Source of the DNA: CAVQGZ01 sp963714455
Lineage (GTDB): Bacteria; Actinomycetota; Actinomycetes; Jiangellales; Jiangellaceae
Direction: 5' to 3'
Assembly (NCBI GenBank): GCA_963714455.1
Contig: CAVQON010000003.1
Span: forward strand, 1-64,000
DNA: 64,000 nucleotides
The notes under the pieces: model-generated
The model's input: only the letters and a program-made list of their open reading frames with translations
The model's database searches: none
Told to the model about the DNA's origin: nothing
Shown: positions 56,346 through 62,879 of the stretch, one piece after another
Layout of the letters: every line of letters starts with the position of its first letter
How positions within the stretch are numbered: position 1 is the stretch's first letter
Translations under genes and position numbers: made by a program

Positions 56346-57152
56346 ATGTCGACCATGTCGCAGATGCCCACCTCTCGTCCGCCAGGTGACTCGCTGCAGA
56401 TGCTCAACGGCTTCGTCCTGCGTCGTGACGGGCACGAGGTGCTGGTGACCTCGGGGTGCCAGCGGCTCGTGGCGCTGCTGGCGGTCCACGGTCCGACCGG
56501 ACGGGTCGTCGCGGCCGGAACCCTCTGGCCGGACGTCCCGGACGAGCGCGCCAGCGGCAACCTGCGAACGTCGCTCTGGCGGCTGAACCGGCAGTGGCCG
56601 GGGCTCGTCTCGTCCGACGAGCAGAGCCTGTCGCTCGTCGCCGGCGTCGCCCTCGACACCGAACTGCTGACTGCTCGGGCGCGAGGGGTCGCCGACGGCA
56701 CCGGTGCCCTGGAACCGGCGGATCGGTACAGCGTTCTCGTCGATGCCGGCGAGCTGTTGCCCGGCTGGTACGAGGACTGGGTGGTTCTGGCCCGCGAGCG
56801 ACTGCGGCTGCTGCGCCTGCACGCGCTGGAGCTGCTGAGCCAGCGACTGCTGACCGCCGGGCAGACGATCTGGGCTCTGGAGGCGGCGATGGCGTCGGTA
56901 CGGGCCGAGCCGCTGCGCGAAAGCGCCCACCGCGCCGTCCTGGCCGTGCACGTCGCTTGCGGCAACGTCGACGAAGCCCGTCGCTACTACGCGGGAGTCA
57001 CGCGCATGCTGCGCGCCGAGCTGGACGTGGCGCCGTCGGACAGCCTGCGCCAGCTCGTCGAGCAGGCCGACGGGGTGTCGGTCGAGCAGGCCGAGCGTCG
57101 GGCCGGTTCCGCCGTCCCACGCCAACGAGGACGTCAGGCCGTGGTGCGATGA
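56346..57152 (+). CDS. SARP-like transcriptional regulator (winged helix plus BTAD)
   Basis: A protein of about 268 residues. The N-terminal part, LNGFVLRRDGHEVLVTSGCQ, RLVALLAVHG, GTLWPDVPDERASGNLRTSL and WRLNRQWPG, matches the OmpR-type DNA-binding domain of SARPs. The rest (VDAGELLPGWYEDWVVLARE, LLTAGQTIWALEAAMASVRA, EPLRESAHRAVLAVHVACGN) is the bacterial transcriptional activation domain, including the conserved LLPGWY/W and EPLRE-A motifs. There is no ATPase domain, so this is a short SARP. Such activators bind heptamer direct repeats spaced 11 bp; both box families found here have that spacing. The start is uncertain (56313 and 56253 are in frame). Confidence 0.85.
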   Translation: MSTMSQMPTSRPPGDSLQMLNGFVLRRDGHEVLVTSGCQRLVALLAVHGPTGRVVAAGTLWPDVPDERASGNLRTSLWRLNRQWPGLVSSDEQSLSLVAGVALDTELLTARARGVADGTGALEPADRYSVLVDAGELLPGWYEDWVVLARERLRLLRLHALELLSQRLLTAGQTIWALEAAMASVRAEPLRESAHRAVLAVHVACGNVDEARRYYAGVTRMLRAELDVAPSDSLRQLVEQADGVSVEQAERRAGSAVPRQRGRQAVVR

Positions 57153-57387
57153 CGCCGGTTGCCGGCGATGAAGCGCTCATCTCCCTGTGCCCCCGCGCAT
57201 CCATCAGGTCGTCGTGCCACGCCTGCCAACCCAGATCGCGCCGCACAGCACCGGCACCGCCGACCGACCCATCGCTGACGACTTCGTCCTGACCAGCCCG
57301 CCGGACACCCGCATTGATCTGTTGCTTGACGTGGGCGGGTGCACGTCGAGTCCACGATCGAGGCGGCCATCGACATGACGTTTCGTG
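57153..57387. other. Non-coding stretch after the SARP gene
   Basis: No convincing gene is seen between the regulator and the polyarginine operon (57153-57493 in total). A 63-codon plus-strand frame at 57187 lacks a ribosome site and has no recognisable motif. The right end holds the TCTCAT operator described separately. Confidence 0.5.
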
Positions 57388-57427
57388 GATGAGAGGGCTC
57401 TCATGTGTGTCTCATTGCGGTCTCATG
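57388..57427 (+). promoter_or_regulatory. TCTCAT operator: inverted half-site plus three direct repeats, 11-bp period
   Basis: GATGAGA at 57388 is the reverse complement of TCTCATC. TCTCAT follows at 57399, 57410 and 57421. All four elements fall on an exact 11-bp register. The first two also form a palindrome, ATGAGAG-GG-CTCTCAT. The set lies 67-106 bases before the polyarginine peptide gene, and a second copy of the arrangement occurs at 60801. It resembles a SARP-type operator, but the box differs from the GGTGACG type, so the binding protein is open. Confidence 0.65.
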
Positions 57428-57493
57428 TGCGCCGGTGATTGTTCTGTCCAGTGGTTGAGCAGCGGGCTCATCCCAGGATGAAGGGAGTGCCTC

Positions 57494-57646
57494 ATGGCGC
57501 GTTCTGGATTGTTCGTGGCGATGGCGCCGGCGCGGCGCGGGAGGTCGGCAGACTCCAGCAGCGACAACCCTGGCCGTCGTCGTCGGCGCCGGCAGCGTCG
57601 TCGTCGTATGCGTCGTCGTCGTATGCGTCGTAGCTCGTCGAGCTGA
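57494..57646 (+). CDS. 50-residue polyarginine peptide, possible exporter substrate
   Basis: ATG 57494 has GGGAG 8 bases upstream. The frame reads MARSGLFVAMAPARRGRS, then ADSSSDNPG, and then a tail with 16 arginines in blocks of six, four, four and two split by Gln, Met and Met, ending in four serines. Most Arg codons are CGT, repeated as CGTCGTCGT. It stops 4 bases before the ABC transporter start, so the two are coupled. The short leader plus extreme basic core suggests a precursor that is exported, perhaps after cleavage near the NPG turn. It could instead be a nucleic-acid-binding peptide. No known family. Confidence 0.6.
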   Translation: MARSGLFVAMAPARRGRSADSSSDNPGRRRRRRQRRRRMRRRRMRRSSSS

Positions 57647-57650
57647 CCCT

Positions 57651-59453
57651 GTGGGCGGAGCGGCGGAGCGGCGGCGTCCTGACCAGAGCGGATGGTCAGG
57701 ACGCCGCCGCGCGCTGCGCGCCAGGCTCGGGGAGGTGCTGCGCCCCGAGGCTGAGGGTGTGGGGCTGGTTGAGGCAACTCCGACCGTCCCGATCCGGTCG
57801 CTGCTTCGGCGTTTCAAGCCGGAGCTGACAAGGCGGCGTGGGCTGGTTGTGGTGCTGCTGGTGGTGTCCGTAGCGCTCCCGGCTATCGAGACCCTGGAGA
57901 TCTGGCTGTTCCAGCGGGTCGTGGATGACGTGTTGGTGCCTGCCGATGTGGCTCCTCTGGCTGGGCTGGCCGCGGTCTATGTCGCGCTCGCTGTGCTCAG
58001 TGGTGCGCTGGGTTGGGTGGACGAGTATGTGACTGCGTGGCTGCGGGAGAACGTCTCGTTGGATGTGCGCCGTCGTGTTCTGGCTCATCTGCACTCGGTG
58101 CCCTCGGATGTGGTGGACCGGCAGCGTGCGGGTGACCTGCTCACACGGCTCACCAGTGACGCCCGGTCTGTTGAGAACCTGCTGCTGGGGATTCTGGACG
58201 GGATCGGGGCGATCGCGCGGGTCGTGTTCTTCGCTGGCGCTCTTCTGCTGCTGGACTGGGTGCTGGCGCTGGTGGCCTTCGTGGTGGCGCCGCTGTTCTG
58301 GTGGGCAGCCGCCTACTTCGCGGGGCGGGTGAAGACGGTCTCGCGGGAGAAGCGTCGCCGCACCGGGTCGATGGCGTCGGTGGCCGAGGAGAGCTTGGCG
58401 GTGCTTCCGCTGGTGCAGGTGCACGGTCGTGCGGGTGAGGAGCAGCGCCGCTTCGAGCGGGAGGGCCGTGCCGTCGTCGTCGCGGAGCTGGCCGCAGCGC
58501 GGCTGCGGGCCACCTACCCGCTGATCGTCGACCTGATGGAGCTGCTGGGCCTGCTGAGCGTGATCGCGCTGGGTGTCTGGGCGCTCGCCGATGAGCGCCT
58601 CACCCTGGGGGGCCTGCTGGTGTTCCTGACCTACATGTCCCAGCTTGTCCGCCCGTTGCGCGACCTGGGCGACCTCGGTGTCGATCTGGCGTCTGCCGCG
58701 GCTGGCGCGGAACGAGTGATCCAGGTTCTTGACCTGCCCAGCGGCCTGCCCGAGGCACGTGACCCGATCGTCCTGGACGACGTGCAGGGGCTTCTGGAGG
58801 TTGACACGGTCACGTTCGCCTACGCAGGTGCCGCGGGTCCTGTGCTGCATGGCGTGGGGTTCACGTGTGCCCCTGGTCGGCTGGTGGCGCTGGCGGGGCC
58901 CAGCGGAAGTGGGAAGTCGACGTTGGTGCGGCTGTTGGGCAGGCTGGCCGATCCGGGTGAGGGCGCGGTGCGGCTCGACGGGGCGGACCTGCGCGACCTG
59001 CCTCTTGCGATGGTGCGCACCTCGGTGTCGGTGCTGCTGCAAGAGGCCCCGGTGATGGATGCCAGCGTGCGGGACAATGTCGGTTTCGCCGATCCGTCCG
59101 CGACGGACACCCAGATCTGGCGAGCGCTGGAGCGGGCGGGCATGGGCACGACCGTGGCCGCGTTGCCGGATGGCCTGGACGCGCGACTTGGTCAGCGGGG
59201 GCGCCTGCTCAGTGGCGGACAACGACAGCGGATCGCTCTGGCGCGGGCGCTGCTGGTCGACGCTCGGGTGCTGGTTCTCGATGAGCCGACCACTGGCCTT
59301 GACGGGCCCGCGGCTCGCGATCTGGTGACGACGCTGCAGCGGCTGGCCACGGACCGGACGGTTGTGGTCGCCACCCACGACCCCCTCGTGCTGGACGCGG
59401 CCGATGAGGTCATCGAGATCAGCGACGGGATGCTGGTGGGGGTGCCGTCATGA
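57651..59453 (+). CDS. ABC exporter (membrane and ATPase domains fused)
   Basis: A 600-residue protein from GTG 57651. The N-terminal 70 residues are soluble and Arg-rich. Six membrane helices follow (about residues 60-330: LVVVLLVVSVALPAIETLEI, IARVVFFAGALLLLDWVLAL, LLGLLSVIALGVWALA). The ATPase domain has Walker A AGPSGSGKSTLVRL, signature LLSGGQRQRIALARA, Walker B VLVLDEPTTGLD and H-loop ATHD. It is a type IV half-transporter expected to act as a dimer and export a lipid, drug or peptide. There is no C39 peptidase domain. Position suggests the polyarginine peptide or a related product as cargo. Its stop overlaps the kinase start (ATGA). Confidence 0.9.
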   Translation: MGGAAERRRPDQSGWSGRRRALRARLGEVLRPEAEGVGLVEATPTVPIRSLLRRFKPELTRRRGLVVVLLVVSVALPAIETLEIWLFQRVVDDVLVPADVAPLAGLAAVYVALAVLSGALGWVDEYVTAWLRENVSLDVRRRVLAHLHSVPSDVVDRQRAGDLLTRLTSDARSVENLLLGILDGIGAIARVVFFAGALLLLDWVLALVAFVVAPLFWWAAAYFAGRVKTVSREKRRRTGSMASVAEESLAVLPLVQVHGRAGEEQRRFEREGRAVVVAELAAARLRATYPLIVDLMELLGLLSVIALGVWALADERLTLGGLLVFLTYMSQLVRPLRDLGDLGVDLASAAAGAERVIQVLDLPSGLPEARDPIVLDDVQGLLEVDTVTFAYAGAAGPVLHGVGFTCAPGRLVALAGPSGSGKSTLVRLLGRLADPGEGAVRLDGADLRDLPLAMVRTSVSVLLQEAPVMDASVRDNVGFADPSATDTQIWRALERAGMGTTVAALPDGLDARLGQRGRLLSGGQRQRIALARALLVDARVLVLDEPTTGLDGPAARDLVTTLQRLATDRTVVVATHDPLVLDAADEVIEISDGMLVGVPS

Positions 59454-60262
59454 CAGGTGACCCCCTGCCGGGATACGAGCTGCGGGATCTGGTGCATGAG
59501 GGCCGCTCGTTCGAGGTGTACGAGGCCTGGAGCGCGGAGCGGGAGTGTCCGGTGGTGGTCAAGCGGTCTCGCGCGGGAGCGAGCCAGGAAGCGCGCGACC
59601 GGCTGCTGCACGAGGGGACGGTGCTCACGTCGCTGACCCACCCGCACCTCGTACGCGCCTACGAGGTGCATGCCGACCCGCCGGTGAGCGTCGTGCTGGA
59701 GACACTGCCCGGTGAGACGCTGGGGCACCTGTTCGACGAACACGCACCCCTGCAGGCCCGCGACGTGGCCGAGATGGGCCGACAGCTCGCCTCCGTCGTG
59801 GGCTACCTGCATCACCACGGCCTGGTGCACGGCGACATCAAACCGGCGAATGCCGTGCGTACCGGTGGCGTCGTCCGCCTGATCGATCTCTCGCTCGCCG
59901 GCCCTCAGCGAATATGGGACAGCTCCTCCGGAACCCCCGGCTACCTGTCTCCCGAGCAGGCCGCTCACGGATTGGTCACCTCTGCCACTGACGTGTGGGG
60001 TCTGGGGCTGCTGCTGCTCGAAGCGCTGTCCGGGCGTGATCCCTACCCCGTCGACGACCCCCGGTACCGGGAGGGGTACGGACCGGTCCGCCCGCCCCGC
60101 CCACTGCGCAGGTCACGGCGCGTACCCGCCGAGCTCGCGGCCCTCATCGGGCGGATGACCGCGCTGGACCCTGCCGAGCGCCCCGACCTGAGGTCGGTGC
60201 GGGCAGTGCTGGACCGTCACGCGCACGCGCTGCGCCCAGACGGCGTCCGGCACGACAGCTGA
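59450..60262 (+). CDS. Serine/threonine protein kinase-like protein
   Basis: A 270-residue protein, essentially a lone kinase domain with no membrane anchor. The ATP lysine is Lys38 (VVVKRS). The catalytic loop is HGDIKPAN at 127-134 (HGD in place of HRD), and the metal-binding Asp is Asp146 in IDLSLAG (replacing DFG). The activation segment ends GTPGYLSPEQ, followed by DVWGLGLLLLEALSG. The glycine-rich loop is reduced to HEGRSFEVYEA, so activity may be low or atypical. It overlaps the ABC gene by 4 bases. It could regulate the exporter or phosphorylate the Ser-rich peptide tail or the secreted protein before export. Confidence 0.88.
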   Translation: MTGDPLPGYELRDLVHEGRSFEVYEAWSAERECPVVVKRSRAGASQEARDRLLHEGTVLTSLTHPHLVRAYEVHADPPVSVVLETLPGETLGHLFDEHAPLQARDVAEMGRQLASVVGYLHHHGLVHGDIKPANAVRTGGVVRLIDLSLAGPQRIWDSSSGTPGYLSPEQAAHGLVTSATDVWGLGLLLLEALSGRDPYPVDDPRYREGYGPVRPPRPLRRSRRVPAELAALIGRMTALDPAERPDLRSVRAVLDRHAHALRPDGVRHDS

Positions 60263-60800
60263 CCGTGTCGCCCGAGCGTGAGAGGACACCCTGAACGGTC
60301 GGGTGCCCGATCACGGCGCGGCCGGAAGGGGATGGGCGAGCGGCACCATGATCACCGACGGACAACGCCGCTCAAGGCTTGCCCAGGCCAGGAGTGGTGC
60401 GAGACCGCCAGAAGCGCACGTCGTACCGCCGAACGCCCTTGGCACCGGTGCCGGCGCTGTGGACAACCAGCACTCACCATGACGTCAGCTTCACGTTGGT
60501 CGGGACGGGCGACTGCGACCGCCTCAAGGCGTCCGGGACGGGCGAGTCGTCGGGTTCCCGTGGCCCTGACAGGCGCGATCCCCCTGGCCTAGCCCGAGGG
60601 ACTCCGGCCGGGGCACCAGGGACCATCTGCATGGGCAAGGCCACAGCGCCCACGGCCGAGAGCCGAAATGACAGCCCACGGCGGGCATCGCTGCCCCTCT
60701 CTGCCCGGTCACGGCGCAACCCCGGGACCTCACGCCGAGGCGAGTCCTTGCCTGCCATCGCCCAGAACTGATGCGGGGCACGACCATCGATGACTGCGCC
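60263..60800. other. Long non-coding stretch after the kinase gene
   Basis: About 540 bases with no gene I can support. A 130-codon plus-strand frame at 60379 has no ribosome site, odd composition and no motif. Minus-strand frames here are equally unconvincing. The region may hold a decayed gene. Its right end is the promoter region of the secreted protein at 60906. Confidence 0.45.
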
Positions 60801-60840
60801 GATGAGAACACCCTCATCGTGGTCTCACACCGGTCCAATT
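60801..60840 (+). promoter_or_regulatory. Second copy of the TCTCAT-type operator, upstream of the secreted-protein gene
   Basis: GATGAGA at 60801, CCTCATC at 60812, TCTCACA at 60823 and a weaker TCCAATT at 60834 repeat the plan of the site at 57388. It has the same inverted half-site, the same 11-bp register and a similar spacer (GTGG against TGTG). The site ends about 65 bases before ATG 60906. This links the secreted protein to the peptide/exporter/kinase operon. Confidence 0.6.
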
Positions 60841-60905
60841 CTGCGTCGCGACGGTATGCGCAACCAGGACGCACCCGGCGTCCACCCCATCCCGGAGGAG
60901 TCACC

Positions 60906-61328
60906 ATGAAGGACACCCTGATCCGTACCGGCATCGCCACGTTCGCCGGCCTCTTCGCCGTCGGATTCCTGACCGTGCCGAGCAGCACCGCCTCGACGAC
61001 CGAGACAGCAGCCATGAAGCGCGACGACAAGATCACCCTGATCTACACCCTGGACGACGACGACCGCGACGACGACGTCACGTCGACCTCGCGAGCCTCC
61101 AAGCCGAGCAAGGCATCTGAGTCCGAACCCAGCCGCGTGTCGCACTCACGCGCGGCGGCTGCACCCCCCATCAGTGGTGTGAACGCCAGCATCCCCGCCC
61201 CCGACACGACGAGTGACCGCGACATCAGCCGCACCAACGTCTCCCGCCACGCCAGTGCAGACCACACGAACGACTGGTCGCGCGACATGACCGACAGCGT
61301 CTCCCGGCACTCCCACAGCCGCGACTAG
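60906..61328 (+). CDS. Secreted Ser/Asp-rich small protein
   Basis: A 140-residue protein with GGAGGAG six bases before ATG 60906. A signal peptide (KDTLIRTGIATFAGLFAVGF, then LTVPSSTASTTETA) is probably cut near residue 30-36. The mature part is polar and disordered-looking. It contains an acidic run, TLDDDDRDDD near residues 48-57, Ser/Lys/Arg stretches, and a tail with repeated SRD/SRH motifs (SVSRHSHSRD at the end). It has no cysteine. Its acidic run contrasts with the polyarginine peptide encoded 3.4 kb upstream under a similar operator. The function is unknown. Confidence 0.75.
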   Translation: MKDTLIRTGIATFAGLFAVGFLTVPSSTASTTETAAMKRDDKITLIYTLDDDDRDDDVTSTSRASKPSKASESEPSRVSHSRAAAAPPISGVNASIPAPDTTSDRDISRTNVSRHASADHTNDWSRDMTDSVSRHSHSRD

Positions 61329-61358
61329 CCCACAGCGCCCCACGCGCGAGCCCACCAT

Positions 61359-61391
61359 CGAACGCCCCCGGGACCACAACCCGGGGGCGTT
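61359..61391 (+). terminator. Strong intrinsic-type hairpin terminator
   Basis: GAACGCCCCCGGG (61359-61371) pairs perfectly with CCCGGGGGCGTTC (61379-61391) across a 7-base loop. This is a 13-bp, very GC-rich stem 30 bases after the secreted-protein stop. No T run follows, as is common in actinobacteria. Confidence 0.8.
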
Positions 61392-61679
61392 CGCTCGTCT
61401 GGCCACACTCCGCAACAACAGCCAGTGATCCCGCCCCACCCACCTCTTTGGGTGCGATCGGAGGCACACACTGCAACCGGCTGAGGATCTGCACGGACCT
61501 GGCGGCATCAGTGAACGGGCTCGCGCCAACGACGAGGATGGTCGCGTCGAAGGTATCCACGACGGCACGACAAGTCCGCTTTCAGGCGGGTCGGGTCGAC
61601 GGCTGCCATGGAAGTGAGGTCATCGTCGGCTGAGCACACCTCGTCGCTGCTCACCGGTACTTGGCGGCGGACGCCCAAG
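61392..61679. other. Non-coding stretch between terminator and JetD gene
   Basis: No gene is supported here. A minus-strand frame starting at 61560 gives a short plausible-looking segment (FDATILVVGASPFTDAARSV) but runs into the terminator hairpin and the secreted-protein gene. It may be a remnant of a lost gene. The Wadjet transcript would end in this stretch. Confidence 0.4.
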
Positions 61680-62873
61680 TCACAGGTGAGCGGTGGCTTG
61701 CGCGACGGCGCCGAATCGGATCAGCTCCTGCTCAAGGCGTACCTGCGAGCCCCAGGTGTCGGCACACAGGTCTGCGTAGAGCTGCGCCTCGTCGTCGGTC
61801 AGATGCTCAAGGTCTCGCCTCGCCTGCTCGGCTTCACGCCCCCATCGGTCGCGGTGCTCCAGCAACGTCGCACGGTCCATGAGCATGCTCGTGGTGTTCG
61901 GCAGCACCGCCCGCAGCCGGTCGAGGATGGCGAAGCCGTGCGTGTCGATGTCGCCCCAGTAGTGCACGTCGACGTCGTGCAGCCACCTGATCGCGCCGAG
62001 CAGCTCCGGCGCCTGGTTGCCCGCCCCCCAGATAACAAGGCCCTCGGCCATCTCGGGGAACGCCAGCATCGACACCTCGTTCTCCACGACGACGACCCTG
62101 CGCACCCGCGCAGACAGCCCCGCGAGCTCGTCGACGCTCACCGTGACGTCCACCAGTCCGGGGACCGGGGCGGTCGCGGGGTCGAGTGCTCGGAAGCGGA
62201 CACGAGCGGGACGGCTGCGAAACCCGTAGGCCGACTCGAAGGCCCGCATCGTGCTCATCCGGGCCCGCGGGCGTCCGTCATCGACGAGCGCGGCGATCGT
62301 CTGGCGGTGGCGCTCGACGATCTTGGTGTGCACGCCGGGGAGGTCGACCTGGCGTACGTACACCTGCGGGTTCGGGTGCGAGCGCAGCCAGTCGGCGACC
62401 GCCAGGACGCCCGCCCAGTCCGCTCCGATGTCGAGCACCCGCAGCGGGTGCGCCGCTAGGTACCACCGAGAGCGTGGGGGAGTCTGCTGCACCAGCGCGT
62501 CGAAGGCTGCCGCCTCGAGGCGTCGGCCGACGAGGTCGACGGCATCGTCGTAGGTGTCGAGCACGCCGGCCGCGGGCACCGTCTGCGTCCCCAGCGACCG
62601 CGACGCCCGCGCCTCGCTCTCCACCCGGTAGCCGCGTGCCGACTGGTGCCGTGCCGCCCACTGGCGTGCCTCGTCGAAACGGGTGCCGAGCTCGCTCGCC
62701 GTTGGTCCACGCAGGCGCACGCGCAAGGGAAACGCCGTCGGCGGCGTGACTCGTACATCGTCAGGTACCACGTCGAGCGGGACGCGGGTGGCGAGCAACC
62801 GACCCGACGTCCACTCCTTCGCCACGGCGGCCCGGACGTCCTCCGGGCGCGTCCAGACGCGAGCGGCGGCCAC
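61680..62873 (-). CDS. jetD: Wadjet anti-plasmid system protein JetD (DUF3322/DUF2220)
   Basis: A 397-residue protein. The N-terminal half (WTRPEDVRAAVAKEWTSGRL, HPLRVLDIGADWAGVLAVAD) is the DUF3322-type domain. The C-terminal half has RRVVVVENEVSMLAFPEMA, VIWGAGNQAP and YWGDIDTHGFAILDRLR near residues 305-321. This is the Toprim-like (DUF2220) nuclease core with the acidic GDID motif. JetD cuts circular plasmid DNA that the JetABC SMC-like complex has extruded. GTG 62873 starts 6 bases after the JetC stop, as expected within jetABCD. Confidence 0.93.
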   Translation of the reverse strand: MAAARVWTRPEDVRAAVAKEWTSGRLLATRVPLDVVPDDVRVTPPTAFPLRVRLRGPTASELGTRFDEARQWAARHQSARGYRVESEARASRSLGTQTVPAAGVLDTYDDAVDLVGRRLEAAAFDALVQQTPPRSRWYLAAHPLRVLDIGADWAGVLAVADWLRSHPNPQVYVRQVDLPGVHTKIVERHRQTIAALVDDGRPRARMSTMRAFESAYGFRSRPARVRFRALDPATAPVPGLVDVTVSVDELAGLSARVRRVVVVENEVSMLAFPEMAEGLVIWGAGNQAPELLGAIRWLHDVDVHYWGDIDTHGFAILDRLRAVLPNTTSMLMDRATLLEHRDRWGREAEQARRDLEHLTDDEAQLYADLCADTWGSQVRLEQELIRFGAVAQATAHL

Positions 62874-62879
62874 CTCGAC

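Noticed and set aside
57581..57628. CGTCGT run as a simple-sequence artefact or CRISPR-like repeat
   Set aside because: It is in frame in a short gene with a ribosome site and tight spacing to the next gene. There are no spacers or repeat units of CRISPR size.
57696..59378. 560-codon minus-strand frame opposite the ABC exporter
   Set aside because: Gln/His/Arg-rich shadow. The plus frame carries complete ABC motifs.
60379..60771. 130-codon frame between kinase and secreted-protein genes
   Set aside because: No ribosome site, no recognisable domain, composition unlike neighbouring genes, and it runs into the operator region.
61225..61560. Minus-strand frame overlapping the terminator and the secreted-protein gene
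   Set aside because: The first 50 residues look protein-like, but the frame runs through a perfect terminator hairpin and antisense to a gene with signal peptide and ribosome site. At best a remnant.
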